Below are positions 26,194-34,766 of a stretch of DNA of 64,000 nucleotides, one piece after another; the stretch's first letter is position 1; each line of letters opens with the position of its first letter. Location: assembly GCF_000520975.1 (NCBI RefSeq), contig NZ_JACB01000001.1, positions 124,001 to 188,000 of the forward strand. Direction: 5' to 3'. Position numbers and translations under genes: made by a program. The DNA is from Aquimarina megaterium XH134. Lineage in GTDB: Bacteria > Bacteroidota > Bacteroidia > Flavobacteriales > Flavobacteriaceae. The notes beneath the pieces were generated by a model. The model saw only the letters and a list, made by a program, of their open reading frames with translations, made no database searches and was not told where the DNA came from.

Positions 26194-27036
26194 TTAGTTA
26201 TCCAGTATAAGAACTGGCACATTTGTTTTATTTATAGTTTGTTGAATTTTAGTATCAAAACCAATTGATTTACTCAGTGTTTGTTTGGCTTCTCTTTTTA
26301 CACAAAGCAATCCTAATTTATTTTTTTCAATATATTTTGAGAGACCACTACTGGTATCCATTCCTTCTTCAAACTCAAAGATTACTGTATTTTCTACAAT
26401 AGATTGCTCTTCAGGTTGTGAAAATGCCGTTGGTGTTTTAATTTGAGATCCTGTTTTCTTAATTTTAAACAATTTAAAAGGTATATCAGTACACTTTTTT
26501 AAATCCTGCACAATCCCGACTTCATTATGGATAGAGGTATCATCAAGAAAACCAAGAGATACATTATGGCCAGAAATAAGATGCTTATCATTTCCAGAAA
26601 TAAGAATTCCTCCTTTATAATTCTTCAATAAATAAGAAGTTAATCCACCTCTCAAAAAGTTCACTCGTTTAGGTTTTCGTTTACCAATAACAACGATATC
26701 CGGATTTGTTTTAGCAATATGGCTTTGTACTTCGGCAATAACATTCCCGAAAGCAAAACTGTAAATAATAGGAATATTTTCGTTGTCTGATACAGTATCG
26801 ACCAATTTTTGCATTGCCTTTTTTGAAGCAATTCTTTCTTCGTCTAATGTTCGTAATGCTGCTATTTGATTATCATACTGAACAACCTGCATAGGTGATT
26901 TTACATAAAAAACCTCTATTCCTGCATCTATAACCTTTGCCAAATTCACAGCATTTCGTAAAGCTGTGTATGAAGATTTGGTTTGATCAATTAATACTAA
27001 TAATCTGTATTTTGTTTTTAATATACGTTTTTTCAT
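26194..27036 (-). CDS. Tandem universal stress protein (UspA family)
   Basis: The 280-residue cytosolic protein has two Usp-like halves. The first (about 8-140) starts YRLLVLIDQTKSSYTALRNAVN and has DIVVIGKRKPKRVNFLRGGLTSYLLKNYKGGILI, an arrangement related to the ATP-binding G-x2-G-x9-G-S/T motif but altered. The second half (about 150-280) is more degenerate and ends QTINKTNVPVLILDN. It follows the SulP transporter by 11 bases and is likely cotranscribed. Function is stress-related by family only. Confidence 0.8.
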   Translation of the reverse strand: MKKRILKTKYRLLVLIDQTKSSYTALRNAVNLAKVIDAGIEVFYVKSPMQVVQYDNQIAALRTLDEERIASKKAMQKLVDTVSDNENIPIIYSFAFGNVIAEVQSHIAKTNPDIVVIGKRKPKRVNFLRGGLTSYLLKNYKGGILISGNDKHLISGHNVSLGFLDDTSIHNEVGIVQDLKKCTDIPFKLFKIKKTGSQIKTPTAFSQPEEQSIVENTVIFEFEEGMDTSSGLSKYIEKNKLGLLCVKREAKQTLSKSIGFDTKIQQTINKTNVPVLILDN

Positions 27037-27047
27037 AAGTTTTTATT

Positions 27048-28643
27048 TTAAGCGCTTTTAGGGCGTAATCTGAAAAATTTAATAAAACTGTCTGGATTTT
27101 CTATAGTACCTCTTTCTGAAATAAGTTGAATGTCGATATTCCTATTTCTTGCTTTTTCAGAAAAGTCTTCAAGAATTTCGACAATATCATTGTCTAAATA
27201 TCTCGTTTTTCGAACATCAAGTTCTAGATAGGTATCTCTGGGAAGACTGTCTAATTCTTTAAGAATAGCACCTTTATTAAAAAATGTTACTTCTTCTGCT
27301 AATGTCATCTTTATTTTATGTTTTCCGTTACTCTTATCTTCGATATGCAAGAAATGTGAATTTTGAAAACTCTTTATCAGAATAACTACAACACCTACTA
27401 ATAAGCCTAGTCCTATCCCTACCAAAAGATCTGTAAATACAATACCTGTAACTGTAACTATAAACGGAACAAATTGTTTCCAACCTAATTGATACATGGT
27501 TTTAAATAATCCTGGCTTTGCAAGCTTATACCCAACAATAAAAAGAATTGCAGCTAATACAGATAACGGAATCTTATTTAAAAGTCTTGGTATTAAAATT
27601 ATAGAAATTAACAACAAAAACCCATGTAAGATTGCTGCCATTTTGGACTTACCTCCTGATTGGATATTTGCCGAACTACGTACAATTACCTGGGTAACAG
27701 GTAATCCTCCGATGAGTCCAGAAATAATATTTCCTGTTCCCTGAGCCAATAATTCTCGATTGGTTGGTGTTACTCGCTTACGAGGATCTAGCTTATCGGT
27801 AGCCTCTACACACAATAAAGTTTCTAGACTAGCTACCAGAGCAATAGTAAATGCAGTTACCCATATTTGAGGGTTAGTAATGGCTCCAAAATTCGGAAAA
27901 CTAAATTGCGCTAAGAACGAAGATGCATCTTCTGGTACAGGTACACTTACCAGGTGTTCTGAAGAGATTCCCCAGGTGCTATTTCCTGCGGTAACTATAA
28001 AGTATATAATACCGGCAGCAACTGCTACCAAAGGTCCTTGAATAAGCTGAAATATTTTTCCTTTTTTAGAGAGTACTTTACTCCATAATATAAGAACTCC
28101 AAGGCCGATAACTGCAATTAAAGTAGCTCCAGGGCTAATAGCATTAATTGCATTTAAAATTTCTGAAAACGTATTTTCTCCATCTACCTGAAAGAATGCA
28201 AAATCACCTTCTGGATCTGCATCATATCCAAAGAAATGCGGTATTTGTTTAAGTATAATGATAATACCTATTCCTGTAAGCATTCCTTTAATTACTGATG
28301 ATGGAAAATAATATCCAATAATTCCTGCTTTCAAAAAACCAAATGCCAATTGTATCACACCACCCAAAACAACGGCCAAAAGGAAGTTTTGATAACCTCC
28401 CAATGCACCAATAGCGGTTAATACAATTGCTGCTAGCCCAGCTGCTGGGCCGCTAACACCAATTTGAGATCCACTCATGGCTCCTACTACGATACCTCCT
28501 ACAATACCTGCTATCAGGCCAGAAAACAGAGGAGCTCCACTTGCTAAAGCGATACCTAAACATAAAGGTAGCGCCACAAAAAACACGACAATACTGGCCG
28601 GAATATCGGCCTTTAAATTTTTAAATAAATTTGAATTATTCAT
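27048..28643 (-). CDS. SulP-family anion transporter with STAS domain
   Basis: The 531-residue membrane protein has about ten to twelve hydrophobic segments beginning LKADIPASIVVFFVALPLCLGIALASGAP (about 11-39) and contains the conserved SGPAAGLAAIV and NIISGLIGGLPVTQVIVRSSAN stretches of SulP carriers. The C-terminal 90 residues form a STAS-like regulatory domain (LELDVRKTRYLDNDIVEIL). Flavobacterial members are often bicarbonate or sulfate transporters; no carbonic anhydrase gene is next to it here, so substrate is open. It precedes the tandem Usp gene. Confidence 0.88.
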   Translation of the reverse strand: MNNSNLFKNLKADIPASIVVFFVALPLCLGIALASGAPLFSGLIAGIVGGIVVGAMSGSQIGVSGPAAGLAAIVLTAIGALGGYQNFLLAVVLGGVIQLAFGFLKAGIIGYYFPSSVIKGMLTGIGIIIILKQIPHFFGYDADPEGDFAFFQVDGENTFSEILNAINAISPGATLIAVIGLGVLILWSKVLSKKGKIFQLIQGPLVAVAAGIIYFIVTAGNSTWGISSEHLVSVPVPEDASSFLAQFSFPNFGAITNPQIWVTAFTIALVASLETLLCVEATDKLDPRKRVTPTNRELLAQGTGNIISGLIGGLPVTQVIVRSSANIQSGGKSKMAAILHGFLLLISIILIPRLLNKIPLSVLAAILFIVGYKLAKPGLFKTMYQLGWKQFVPFIVTVTGIVFTDLLVGIGLGLLVGVVVILIKSFQNSHFLHIEDKSNGKHKIKMTLAEEVTFFNKGAILKELDSLPRDTYLELDVRKTRYLDNDIVEILEDFSEKARNRNIDIQLISERGTIENPDSFIKFFRLRPKSA

Positions 28644-28794
28644 AGCTATTTAGATTTGAAAATGCCATACCCATTAGGTACAAAAACATTGAGCAATTAA
28701 TAAGTTATTATGTAAATGATAAGTCCCATAATAATGGAACCAAATTGAAATATGATAAGGATTCGGATTAAGAAGTAGAATCCTAATTTAATAA

Positions 28795-29124
28795 TTACAC
28801 CTGTTCGGGAGGTGGGATGGGAATTTCGAGATCAAAATCATAATGAGGTTGTAGTACCTGATAACAAGAATGTTCTGAAGCATAGATAAAATGACGATCG
28901 TAAGAATTTAAAATTTTTAATTCATTTTTTTCATACTTACAATCATCTTCCTGTTTTTCTTCTTCATCAGAATCTTCTTCCCAATCTACTTCAACTAATT
29001 CGATATCATCATTAGTAAAAAGTGTAATAGTCTGCACTATTGGCTGTAACAACATACCTACAAGCACAATGATAAATGAACCATACTTTATAAAACTAAA
29101 TATGTTATGACAAAATAACTTCAT
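28795..29124 (-). CDS. Hypothetical small membrane protein with acidic tail
   Basis: I do not recognise this 109-residue protein. A hydrophobic segment (about 15-37, GSFIIVLVGMLLQPIVQTITLF) is followed by a strongly acidic run (about 42-60, Glu/Asp-rich) and a C-terminus PIPPPEQV rich in Pro. It overlaps the TetR-family gene by 4 bp, so the two are almost certainly cotranscribed, with the regulator first. It may be a target or partner of the regulator; no function can be assigned. Confidence 0.6.
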   Translation of the reverse strand: MKLFCHNIFSFIKYGSFIIVLVGMLLQPIVQTITLFTNDDIELVEVDWEEDSDEEEKQEDDCKYEKNELKILNSYDRHFIYASEHSCYQVLQPHYDFDLEIPIPPPEQV

Positions 29125-29792
29125 TTAGCAATAATTTTTTGTACTAAATCCGTATAAAATCTCACTATATTATTTTTTCCTTCTTCAACATCGGTTAATG
29201 AAGGAAGATGTTGAGAAAAATAACGTTGATGGTGTGCTCCCTCAATTACTGTTGAGATAAGCATATGTGGAAACTCAAATTTTGGATTTATCTCCAAAAC
29301 CATATCGCTTACTCTTTGTACAACTCTTTTATAAGTTTTATAGAATCCTTTTTTATTTTCTTCATCTACATCCTTTGTATGATATGCTTTAGCAGATTCT
29401 GAAATGATAATTTTATTAAGTAGTACTTTATTAATAAAAGTAAAAGAGTTGTCTTCTTTTACTTCTTGAGTAAATAGTGTGATAGCAATGTTCAATTTAT
29501 CTTTTGCAGAGGTAATATTTGTCGTTGCAAAAACCAGTTTATACTCAATCCAACTCCAATACCAATTGATCAAGTATACCAATAACGCATGCTTACTTTC
29601 AAAATAACGATAAATCGAACTTTCATTAGATCCTATAGCGACCCCTAGCTTCCTAAATGTGAAAGATTCAAAGCCTAAATCATTTATCATCTCGATACTA
29701 GTCTGTACTATTTTCTTTCCTAAATCAGAGGATTCAGGATTTTTGGTGTATAACTCCGGATTAATTGTTATATGTATTGATAAACTTTCCAT
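29121..29792 (-). CDS. TetR/AcrR-family transcriptional regulator
   Basis: The 223-residue protein has an N-terminal helix-turn-helix (about 27-70): KKIVQTSIEMINDLGFESFTFRKLG, IGSNESSIYRYFESKHALLVYL. The pattern SSIYRYFESKHAL is the TetR recognition helix signature. The C-terminal ligand domain is unlike any I can name. It starts only a few bases from the predicted transcription start (TATCTTTG at 29803-29810), so it may be nearly leaderless. It overlaps the small acidic membrane protein gene by 4 bp. Confidence 0.88.
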   Translation of the reverse strand: MESLSIHITINPELYTKNPESSDLGKKIVQTSIEMINDLGFESFTFRKLGVAIGSNESSIYRYFESKHALLVYLINWYWSWIEYKLVFATTNITSAKDKLNIAITLFTQEVKEDNSFTFINKVLLNKIIISESAKAYHTKDVDEENKKGFYKTYKRVVQRVSDMVLEINPKFEFPHMLISTVIEGAHHQRYFSQHLPSLTDVEEGKNNIVRFYTDLVQKIIAK

Positions 29793-29802
29793 ACTAGAAA
29801 GG

Positions 29803-29810
29803 CAAAGATA
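29803..29810 (-). promoter_or_regulatory. Putative -7 promoter element for the TetR-type regulator
   Basis: TATCTTTG fits TAnnTTTG on the minus strand and ends 11 bases before the ATG at 29792, which implies a leader of only a few bases. Confidence 0.4.
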
Positions 29811-29887
29811 TGAAAGTATTACTATTAAATTGAGGTCGTTTAACTATTTTTTATGAAAGTATAATATTTATAAACCTCTGATATAAG

Positions 29888-30457
29888 CTAACATACTGCC
29901 TTTAGCTCATTATACATTGGATCTTTTTCGATCATGTTTAACAGTTTCTTTTTGGCTTCAAATTTCTTTTTTCTGGTATACCCTTCAGAATGTCCTATGA
30001 TTTTCGAAATCTCTTTCATTGATTTTCCTTCAAAGAAAAGAGATAATAGTTTCTTATTCTCTATACTTAGTTTTTGAAAGTGTTTTCTATAAAGATGTTC
30101 GCGTTCTTGATTTTCGATATCAGCTACTAAAGAGTTATTGGTTCCTTCTTCAAAATGATACCACCCATCATCGATAACGAGTTTTTTCTTTTTCTTTAAT
30201 CGATTCCTCCACAGGTTTTTACAAATCCCATAAAAATAGGTTTTTATTGGTACTCGTAGCTCTAAAAGACCTGATCGTAACTTCTGATATAGCACAACTA
30301 AGGCATCCTGAAAGACATCTTCTACATCTTCAAGATTTCCATTATTGCGAAGAATATATCCCTGAATGTATCGTATATTTTCTTTATAAAAACAGGTTAG
30401 TATTTTCTCGTCCCCATCAATGATTCCCGCTATGATTATTTGATCGTTATTCATCAT
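29888..30457 (-). CDS. ECF-type RNA polymerase sigma factor
   Basis: The 189-residue protein has region 2 (about 25-90: YIQGYILRNNGNLEDVEDVFQDALVVLYQ, then IKTYFYGICKNLWRNRLKKKK) and region 4 (about 125-175: LSIENKKLLSLFFEGKSMKEISKIIGHSEGYTRKKKFEAKKKL). These fit extracytoplasmic-function sigma factors. No anti-sigma (FecR-like) gene is adjacent, which is unusual for the PUL- or TonB-linked class. An interrupted inverted repeat lies 80-145 bases upstream. Confidence 0.88.
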   Translation of the reverse strand: MMNNDQIIIAGIIDGDEKILTCFYKENIRYIQGYILRNNGNLEDVEDVFQDALVVLYQKLRSGLLELRVPIKTYFYGICKNLWRNRLKKKKKLVIDDGWYHFEEGTNNSLVADIENQEREHLYRKHFQKLSIENKKLLSLFFEGKSMKEISKIIGHSEGYTRKKKFEAKKKLLNMIEKDPMYNELKAVC

Positions 30458-30537
30458 TATTGTGAGTTTGTATCTTTTAGGGTTTAGGTAATACCATCTA
30501 TCTTTTGAATTTACTTAGATAAAATATTCTTTTTTCA

Positions 30538-30601
30538 CTTCAGTTTCAGAATGAAAATAAACCGTTCCCCAACTATGCTTGATTTTCATTCATCACTGAA
30601 G
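30538..30601. repeat. Interrupted inverted repeat upstream of the sigma factor
   Basis: CTTCAGT (30538-30544) pairs with ACTGAAG (30595-30601) and AATGAAAAT (30550-30558) with ATTTTCATT (30582-30590); unpaired bases separate the two stem parts and the loop is 23 bases. It is 80-145 bases upstream of the sigma factor ATG. Confidence 0.5.
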
Positions 30602-30867
30602 CAAAAAAAATCTTAATTTTCTTTTCCGGTAAATTCAAACAACAAATGGTATAAGCTCATTGTCATTTATCGCTCACTTGCCTTTATGATACAAACATAA
30701 ATCGACTACATTAGATGTCCTTACAGATTTCTGTAATGGGGTCTATTTTTTACAAAAAAAAGTTATTACGCTGCTTTTGAAGATATCTAATACTTTTTCT
30801 GTATCAGTTGAAATTCGGATAGTGTTTTATGCGACAATAAACCAAAATTTGATATAAGAAAATAACT

Positions 30868-30940
30868 TCAATTCGAATGATTCGGCATAGATCAGGGCAG
30901 GCTAAAGTCGAGGAGCATTCTGAAAAATTACTCGAATTGA
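30868..30940. repeat. Nested inverted repeat after the response regulator gene
   Basis: TCAATTCGA (30868-30876) pairs perfectly with TCGAATTGA (30932-30940) and inside GAATG (30875-30879) can pair with CATTC (30916-30920). It begins 38 bases past the response-regulator stop. The TCGAATTGAC word resembles interspersed palindromes seen in flavobacteria. Confidence 0.5.
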
Positions 30941-30977
30941 CGCTTTTTAAATATTTTAACTTACCTCGAAACTCAAA

Positions 30978-31646
30978 TCATAATATTCCTAAATCCTTTA
31001 CAATAGCTACCAGATGAGTGGTGTTTTTTGCTTTGAAGTCATCAAAAAGTTTACTTACTCTTTTATCAATCGCACTCTCACTGTTTGGAGATATATTTTG
31101 TTTTTTAAGCTTGATTCTGATTTCTTTTTTGGTAAATCCTTGTGATAATTCTTCTAGCAGTATGATATCCAAATCATCTAGATGAATCATAGTATTTGCG
31201 GCAGAATTATTGGTTAATTCTGGTGGCCATACTGTATTACCTTGATAAACACCATCTACGCATGCTACTAATTCTTTTATGGCATGCTGACCTTTACAAA
31301 CGTATCCATCGATGTTAAGTTTTTCGAACAACATTTTGATTTTATCTGGTCTGTTTTCCTGAGAATATACAATCACTTTAATATCCGGTTGTATACTTTT
31401 GATATCTTTTATGAGCTCGATACCCGAGGTTCTGGTCTGGACCTTATGATCTTCTCTAAATGAAAGATCTGTGATCAATAGCTCAAATACTTCCCTGTCA
31501 TTATGCGCCTTTCTGAATTTTAGATAGGCATCATCACAATATTTAGCTTCCTCAATATTATGGATTCCAATTTTATCATTTAGTACTTTTATAATGCCTT
31601 GATTGGCAATTTCATAGTCTTCTGCTACCAATACTTTAGAAAACAT
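30978..31646 (-). CDS. Response regulator with C-terminal helix-turn-helix
   Basis: The 222-residue protein has a receiver domain (about 1-125) with acidic pair ED at 9-10, phosphoacceptor Asp60 in LLITDLSF, the conserved Ser/Thr-type VIVYSQ and Lys at KGQHA. The C-terminal region (about 155-222: LDIILLEELSQGFTKKEIRIKLK, then SAIDKRVSKLFDDF) looks like a LuxR-style DNA-binding domain, though more divergent than usual. It begins 12 bases after the histidine kinase gene and is its likely partner. Confidence 0.85.
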   Translation of the reverse strand: MFSKVLVAEDYEIANQGIIKVLNDKIGIHNIEEAKYCDDAYLKFRKAHNDREVFELLITDLSFREDHKVQTRTSGIELIKDIKSIQPDIKVIVYSQENRPDKIKMLFEKLNIDGYVCKGQHAIKELVACVDGVYQGNTVWPPELTNNSAANTMIHLDDLDIILLEELSQGFTKKEIRIKLKKQNISPNSESAIDKRVSKLFDDFKAKNTTHLVAIVKDLGIL

Positions 31647-31658
31647 CTTGCTGACTTT

Positions 31659-33635
31659 TTAATTAGGGATTTGTATTTCGGCTTTAAAGCCTTTGCCTTT
31701 TTCTGAGTCAAAGATAAGAGTTCCTTGTATAGCTCGAATACGGTTTTCTGTATTTCGGAGTCCATTTTTGGATTGTACATGTTCTTCTGTTACCCCTACA
31801 CCATTATCAGAGTAGTTAATTGTGAGGGTATCATTAGCATTAGAAAACCTTAATTTAACCAGGTTGGCCTGACTATGTTTCTGCATATTGGTCATTAGCT
31901 CCTGCAATACTCTGTATACCGTTATTTTTATGGTTTTATCCATCTCATCCCAATCAATTCTATCAAACCCTATAGCAATTAACTGAATCCCATTTTGGGT
32001 ATAGTTTTTTAGCATATTATTCAATTCTTCTGGATAGGTCTCACCAGTTTCGAACTCATTATTTTCGCGCGAGATATCGCGTGCTTTGAGATAGGTCGTA
32101 TTCAGTTTATCTTTAATATGAGGATCGTGAGGGTCGCTTTGATATTGCATCATCACCTGAAAAATATCATTCCCCAGCTCATCATGCAATTGTTTAGAAA
32201 TACGGGTTTCGGTTTCATAGCTGGCTTCAAACTGTATTATTTTATTTTGCTGGTTGAGATGATGCATTTGTTGTTTAAAAAAATAGATTATAAACCCAAT
32301 ACCTGTAATTAATAGCAACATCCCGAGAAGGTAGATTGTATTTTCGTTACGAACCTCAGATATTTTTCTGTTTTTTTCTGCGTTCTCTTTTAGTAAGTTT
32401 TCATTCTCGAATCGCGTAGGTGCATAGATTTCTCGAGTCTTTTTTCGAAGTTGCATGAGTTTAAGACTAGCTTCTTTAAAGCGTTTATGATCTTCTAAGG
32501 AATTTGGATCCAATTCGGTAATCAAAGTTAGTACTTCCAGTAATGCCTCATAATCGCCAAAATCTTTTAAGCTTTGGTAGGCTTCCCGAGCATGATATTT
32601 TGCTTTTCCTAAGTCTTTATTTCTATAATACTTAGTAAGATGTATGTTGCTTGCAAATAAACCGAATATACTTTTTTCTTGTTGCCTGATACTGAATGCT
32701 TCTAATAGCATCGTTTCGCTTTCTACATTCTTAGGATTTTGAAGGAATTTAATATGCCCCAGATTACTTAAGATTTGGGCATATCGTGTTTGTTTTTTTA
32801 TTACGTTCTTATCTTTTAATAAGGACTGCAAAATATCAATACTTTCCCGGTATTTTTTTTGCTTTGCCAAAATATTTGCTCGAGTATTTTTAAAAATAGG
32901 TAAGTTGCTTATTCCTATTTCCTTTCTTGCTGTAGAATCTTTAATCACGCCCATAATTTTATTATTCCATAAAAGAGCTTGATTATAGTTTCCCAATTCT
33001 TTAAATGCTAAAGAAATGTTTTGATACAACCCGTAGATAGTTTTATATTGATCAGAATTTTCTACATATTTTAAACCGTCTGTAGCGGTTGTTTTACAGG
33101 CATTATGATCTCCTAATCTTCTTTGAATATTAGACATATTCATTAGAGATTTTCCAGCGTTGATACTATCTTTAAGGTTTCTGTAAATCTTAAACGATTG
33201 GTTATAATACCCAAAAGCTTCTAGATAATTATCAAGTTTTTTGTTATAAAATCCTAATCTATAATATGCTTTTCCTATATAAATACTATCCTGATTTTGT
33301 TGCGCAAGCTGTAATAATAAATAAGATTGATCCATTGCTTTTTCTGGGCCTTTATACTTGTTAAGCAACTTTGCATATAACGAGAGTCCTTTATGCCGTA
33401 ACGAATCAATTTTCAGCTTTCTGGTTCCCTGTAAAAAGTTACTTATAGCCTCTAACCTCTTTTCTTCAGCTTTCGAACTACTAGAGGCAATATCATAATA
33501 GATATGTAAAGAATCGATTTTTTTGATTACCAGAGAAGAAATCGGATCATTGGTAACATTATGATTACAGGAATTGAAAAAAACACCTATTACTATACCT
33601 AAAAAAAAGAGGGATGTAAACGTGTATCGTTTCAT
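31659..33635 (-). CDS. TPR-containing sensor histidine kinase
   Basis: The 658-residue protein starts with a signal-like segment ending GVFFNSC (Cys23, lipobox-like), then TPR-type helices (about 95-400), a transmembrane helix (about 435-453), a coiled linker, and a kinase core. His484 in QLHDELGNDIFQVMMQYQ is the likely phosphorylation site (HisKA_3/NarX class). The ATPase has the N box LQELMTNMQKHSQA (about 578-591) and G1 DNGVGV (610-615), with a second G-rich motif GKGFKAEI. The TPR part is periplasmic by topology. It pairs with the response regulator downstream and the small lipoprotein upstream. Confidence 0.9.
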   Translation of the reverse strand: MKRYTFTSLFFLGIVIGVFFNSCNHNVTNDPISSLVIKKIDSLHIYYDIASSSSKAEEKRLEAISNFLQGTRKLKIDSLRHKGLSLYAKLLNKYKGPEKAMDQSYLLLQLAQQNQDSIYIGKAYYRLGFYNKKLDNYLEAFGYYNQSFKIYRNLKDSINAGKSLMNMSNIQRRLGDHNACKTTATDGLKYVENSDQYKTIYGLYQNISLAFKELGNYNQALLWNNKIMGVIKDSTARKEIGISNLPIFKNTRANILAKQKKYRESIDILQSLLKDKNVIKKQTRYAQILSNLGHIKFLQNPKNVESETMLLEAFSIRQQEKSIFGLFASNIHLTKYYRNKDLGKAKYHAREAYQSLKDFGDYEALLEVLTLITELDPNSLEDHKRFKEASLKLMQLRKKTREIYAPTRFENENLLKENAEKNRKISEVRNENTIYLLGMLLLITGIGFIIYFFKQQMHHLNQQNKIIQFEASYETETRISKQLHDELGNDIFQVMMQYQSDPHDPHIKDKLNTTYLKARDISRENNEFETGETYPEELNNMLKNYTQNGIQLIAIGFDRIDWDEMDKTIKITVYRVLQELMTNMQKHSQANLVKLRFSNANDTLTINYSDNGVGVTEEHVQSKNGLRNTENRIRAIQGTLIFDSEKGKGFKAEIQIPN

Positions 33636-33667
33636 CCCCCAAAAGTACTAAATTATAATGATTAAGA

Positions 33668-33823
33668 TTAACTCTCATCATCTCCTATTTCTTCATCTTC
33701 TCCGGTAGTACTTAACACTTCAGTTTTTAGGATTTCGTTTTCTTTAACGCTATCATCTGGCGTACAAGAAGCAAAGTTGACTCCTAGAAGTATGGCTATT
33801 AGTATGTATTTTAAAGTTCTCAT
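33668..33823 (-). CDS. Small lipoprotein upstream of the histidine kinase
   Basis: A 51-residue frame from ATG 33823 to TAA 33668 encodes a signal peptide MRTLKYILIAILLGVNFASC, with a clear lipobox (FASC) at Cys20, and a short acidic tail (PDDSVKENE...GEDEEIGDDES). It lies 32 bases upstream of the histidine kinase in the same direction. The lipoprotein signal, acidic tail and operon position support it as a real gene. It may be a periplasmic ligand or modulator for the kinase; that is an inference. Confidence 0.7.
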   Translation of the reverse strand: MRTLKYILIAILLGVNFASCTPDDSVKENEILKTEVLSTTGEDEEIGDDES

Positions 33824-33861
33824 TGTTGCTAAATTTTTTGTTTTCCAAAGTTTAGGGTACG

Positions 33862-33915
33862 CCCATAGGTGTCAACCCCAGATCGGTATGTTGTTACATA
33901 CCCATTACCTATGGG
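33862..33915 (-). repeat. Nested hairpin in the leader of the lipoprotein/kinase operon
   Basis: CCCATAGG (33862-33869) pairs with CCTATGGG (33908-33915); inside, GGTATGT pairs with ACATACC (about 33885-33902) around a 4-base loop. If transcribed on the minus strand it is 39 bases upstream of the small lipoprotein ATG, where it could affect translation. Confidence 0.55.
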
Positions 33916-33946
33916 AATCATCAATTGGTTTTTGGGAAAGTGTAAT

Positions 33947-34004
33947 CCAATACAGTTGCGATACCCTACTTTCCCCTTTTGGGTAGCAGCAAACTGTAAT
34001 TTGG
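33947..34004 (-). repeat. Interrupted long hairpin in the same leader
   Basis: CCAA/TTGG, ACAGTT/AACTGT and TACCC/GGGTA pair in order between 33947-33966 and 33981-34004. A competing pair, GGGAAAGT (33934-33941) with ACTTTCCC (33968-33975), overlaps this hairpin, so alternative folds are possible. Confidence 0.4.
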
Positions 34005-34400
34005 ATGTTTTTGATGGGTCAGTTTTCTGTATTTTCTATGCAATCCGTTTGTAGCCCCAACAATTTGTTAAGTATACACGCTGTGGATATTGATTTTTTA
34101 GATATACTTGGTTTTCAGGCTTTTTACACCAAAAACTATATATAGTCCTAAAAATCCTATAGTGTTATAGAAAATACTGGTTGGTAGTGTTAGTAACAGT
34201 TAGAGTATGTAATTAATGTATTAGAGATCTTACATTGTTAGATACTTGATCGATCATCCTGTTCGGTTTTTCATATTAGCACTTGCTAATACGGTGTGTT
34301 CATTGCTCGAATGGAAATCGATTTTTTTCTTACTATTGCTTAGCTTGCCTCGAGAGGCAAACTCAATCACTTATACGAATTATCATTACTCTTATAAAGT

Positions 34401-34640
34401 TTACGAAACGAATACTTTACAAGAAACATAACTGCCTTTGATTACTACTTCATGGAAGTTTTTACTTATAATTTGAAGTGTTTCTTCCAATCTTTCGCCA
34501 TCTAATGATTCGGATATCACTTTTGGAAGAGGATTAACAACCGAAGTATATAAACCCATCCCAAGGACACTTCCGAATGCATCGGTTAACAGATGGTTTC
34601 TGTCCTCCTGTCCTTTTTTAGAATTTTGATTATACTTCAT
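34401..34640 (-). CDS. Hypothetical small protein
   Basis: I do not recognise this 79-residue protein. It has a polar basic N-terminus (MKYNQNSKKGQEDRNHLL), a moderately hydrophobic stretch around LGMGLYTSVVNPLPKVI, then an amphipathic helical part and ends CKVFVS. Support comes from a well-formed promoter upstream: TTG (34795-34797), a 20-base spacer and TATCTTTG (34767-34774). It stands alone; no domain or signal peptide is clear. Confidence 0.5.
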   Translation of the reverse strand: MKYNQNSKKGQEDRNHLLTDAFGSVLGMGLYTSVVNPLPKVISESLDGERLEETLQIISKNFHEVVIKGSYVSCKVFVS

Positions 34641-34766
34641 TGTTTTATTTTTTAGTTAATTAATTAGCATATAAATATTCAGTATGAATACGCATTCTTT
34701 TTACGTAGTCAATTAGTATTATTTTTTCTAAAACTGAACAAATAATATAATGCTTGTATTGAGATA

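Larger units (their letters stand above)
30458..30977. other. 520-base intergenic region with two inverted repeats
   Basis: No coding frame with support was seen. The region holds an interrupted inverted repeat at 30538-30601 and a second at 30868-30940. It lies downstream of the response regulator and upstream of the sigma factor, both on the minus strand, so it contains the end of one transcript and the start of the next. Confidence 0.55.
33824..34400. other. Structured leader region upstream of the lipoprotein/kinase operon
   Basis: The 577 bases carry several inverted repeats: a nested one at 33862-33915, a long interrupted one at 33947-34004, and two short perfect hairpins at 34274-34291 and 34345-34360. 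On the minus strand a frame stays open for 68 codons (34035-33832) without an ATG except near its end. I see no gene with normal support. Confidence 0.5.

Noticed and set aside
32118..32312. Plus-strand frame inside the histidine kinase gene
   Set aside because: It is opposite the kinase transmembrane and phosphorylation region and reflects its codons read backwards.
33829..33921. 30-codon frame starting MIPIGNGYV just upstream of the small lipoprotein
   Set aside because: The sequence is dominated by inverted repeats and the frame is only the tail of a longer start-less open frame; translation is not supported.
34274..34360. Two short perfect hairpins (34274-34291 and 34345-34360) as terminators
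   Set aside because: Neither has a T tract directly after it on either strand, so I describe them only as inverted repeats.
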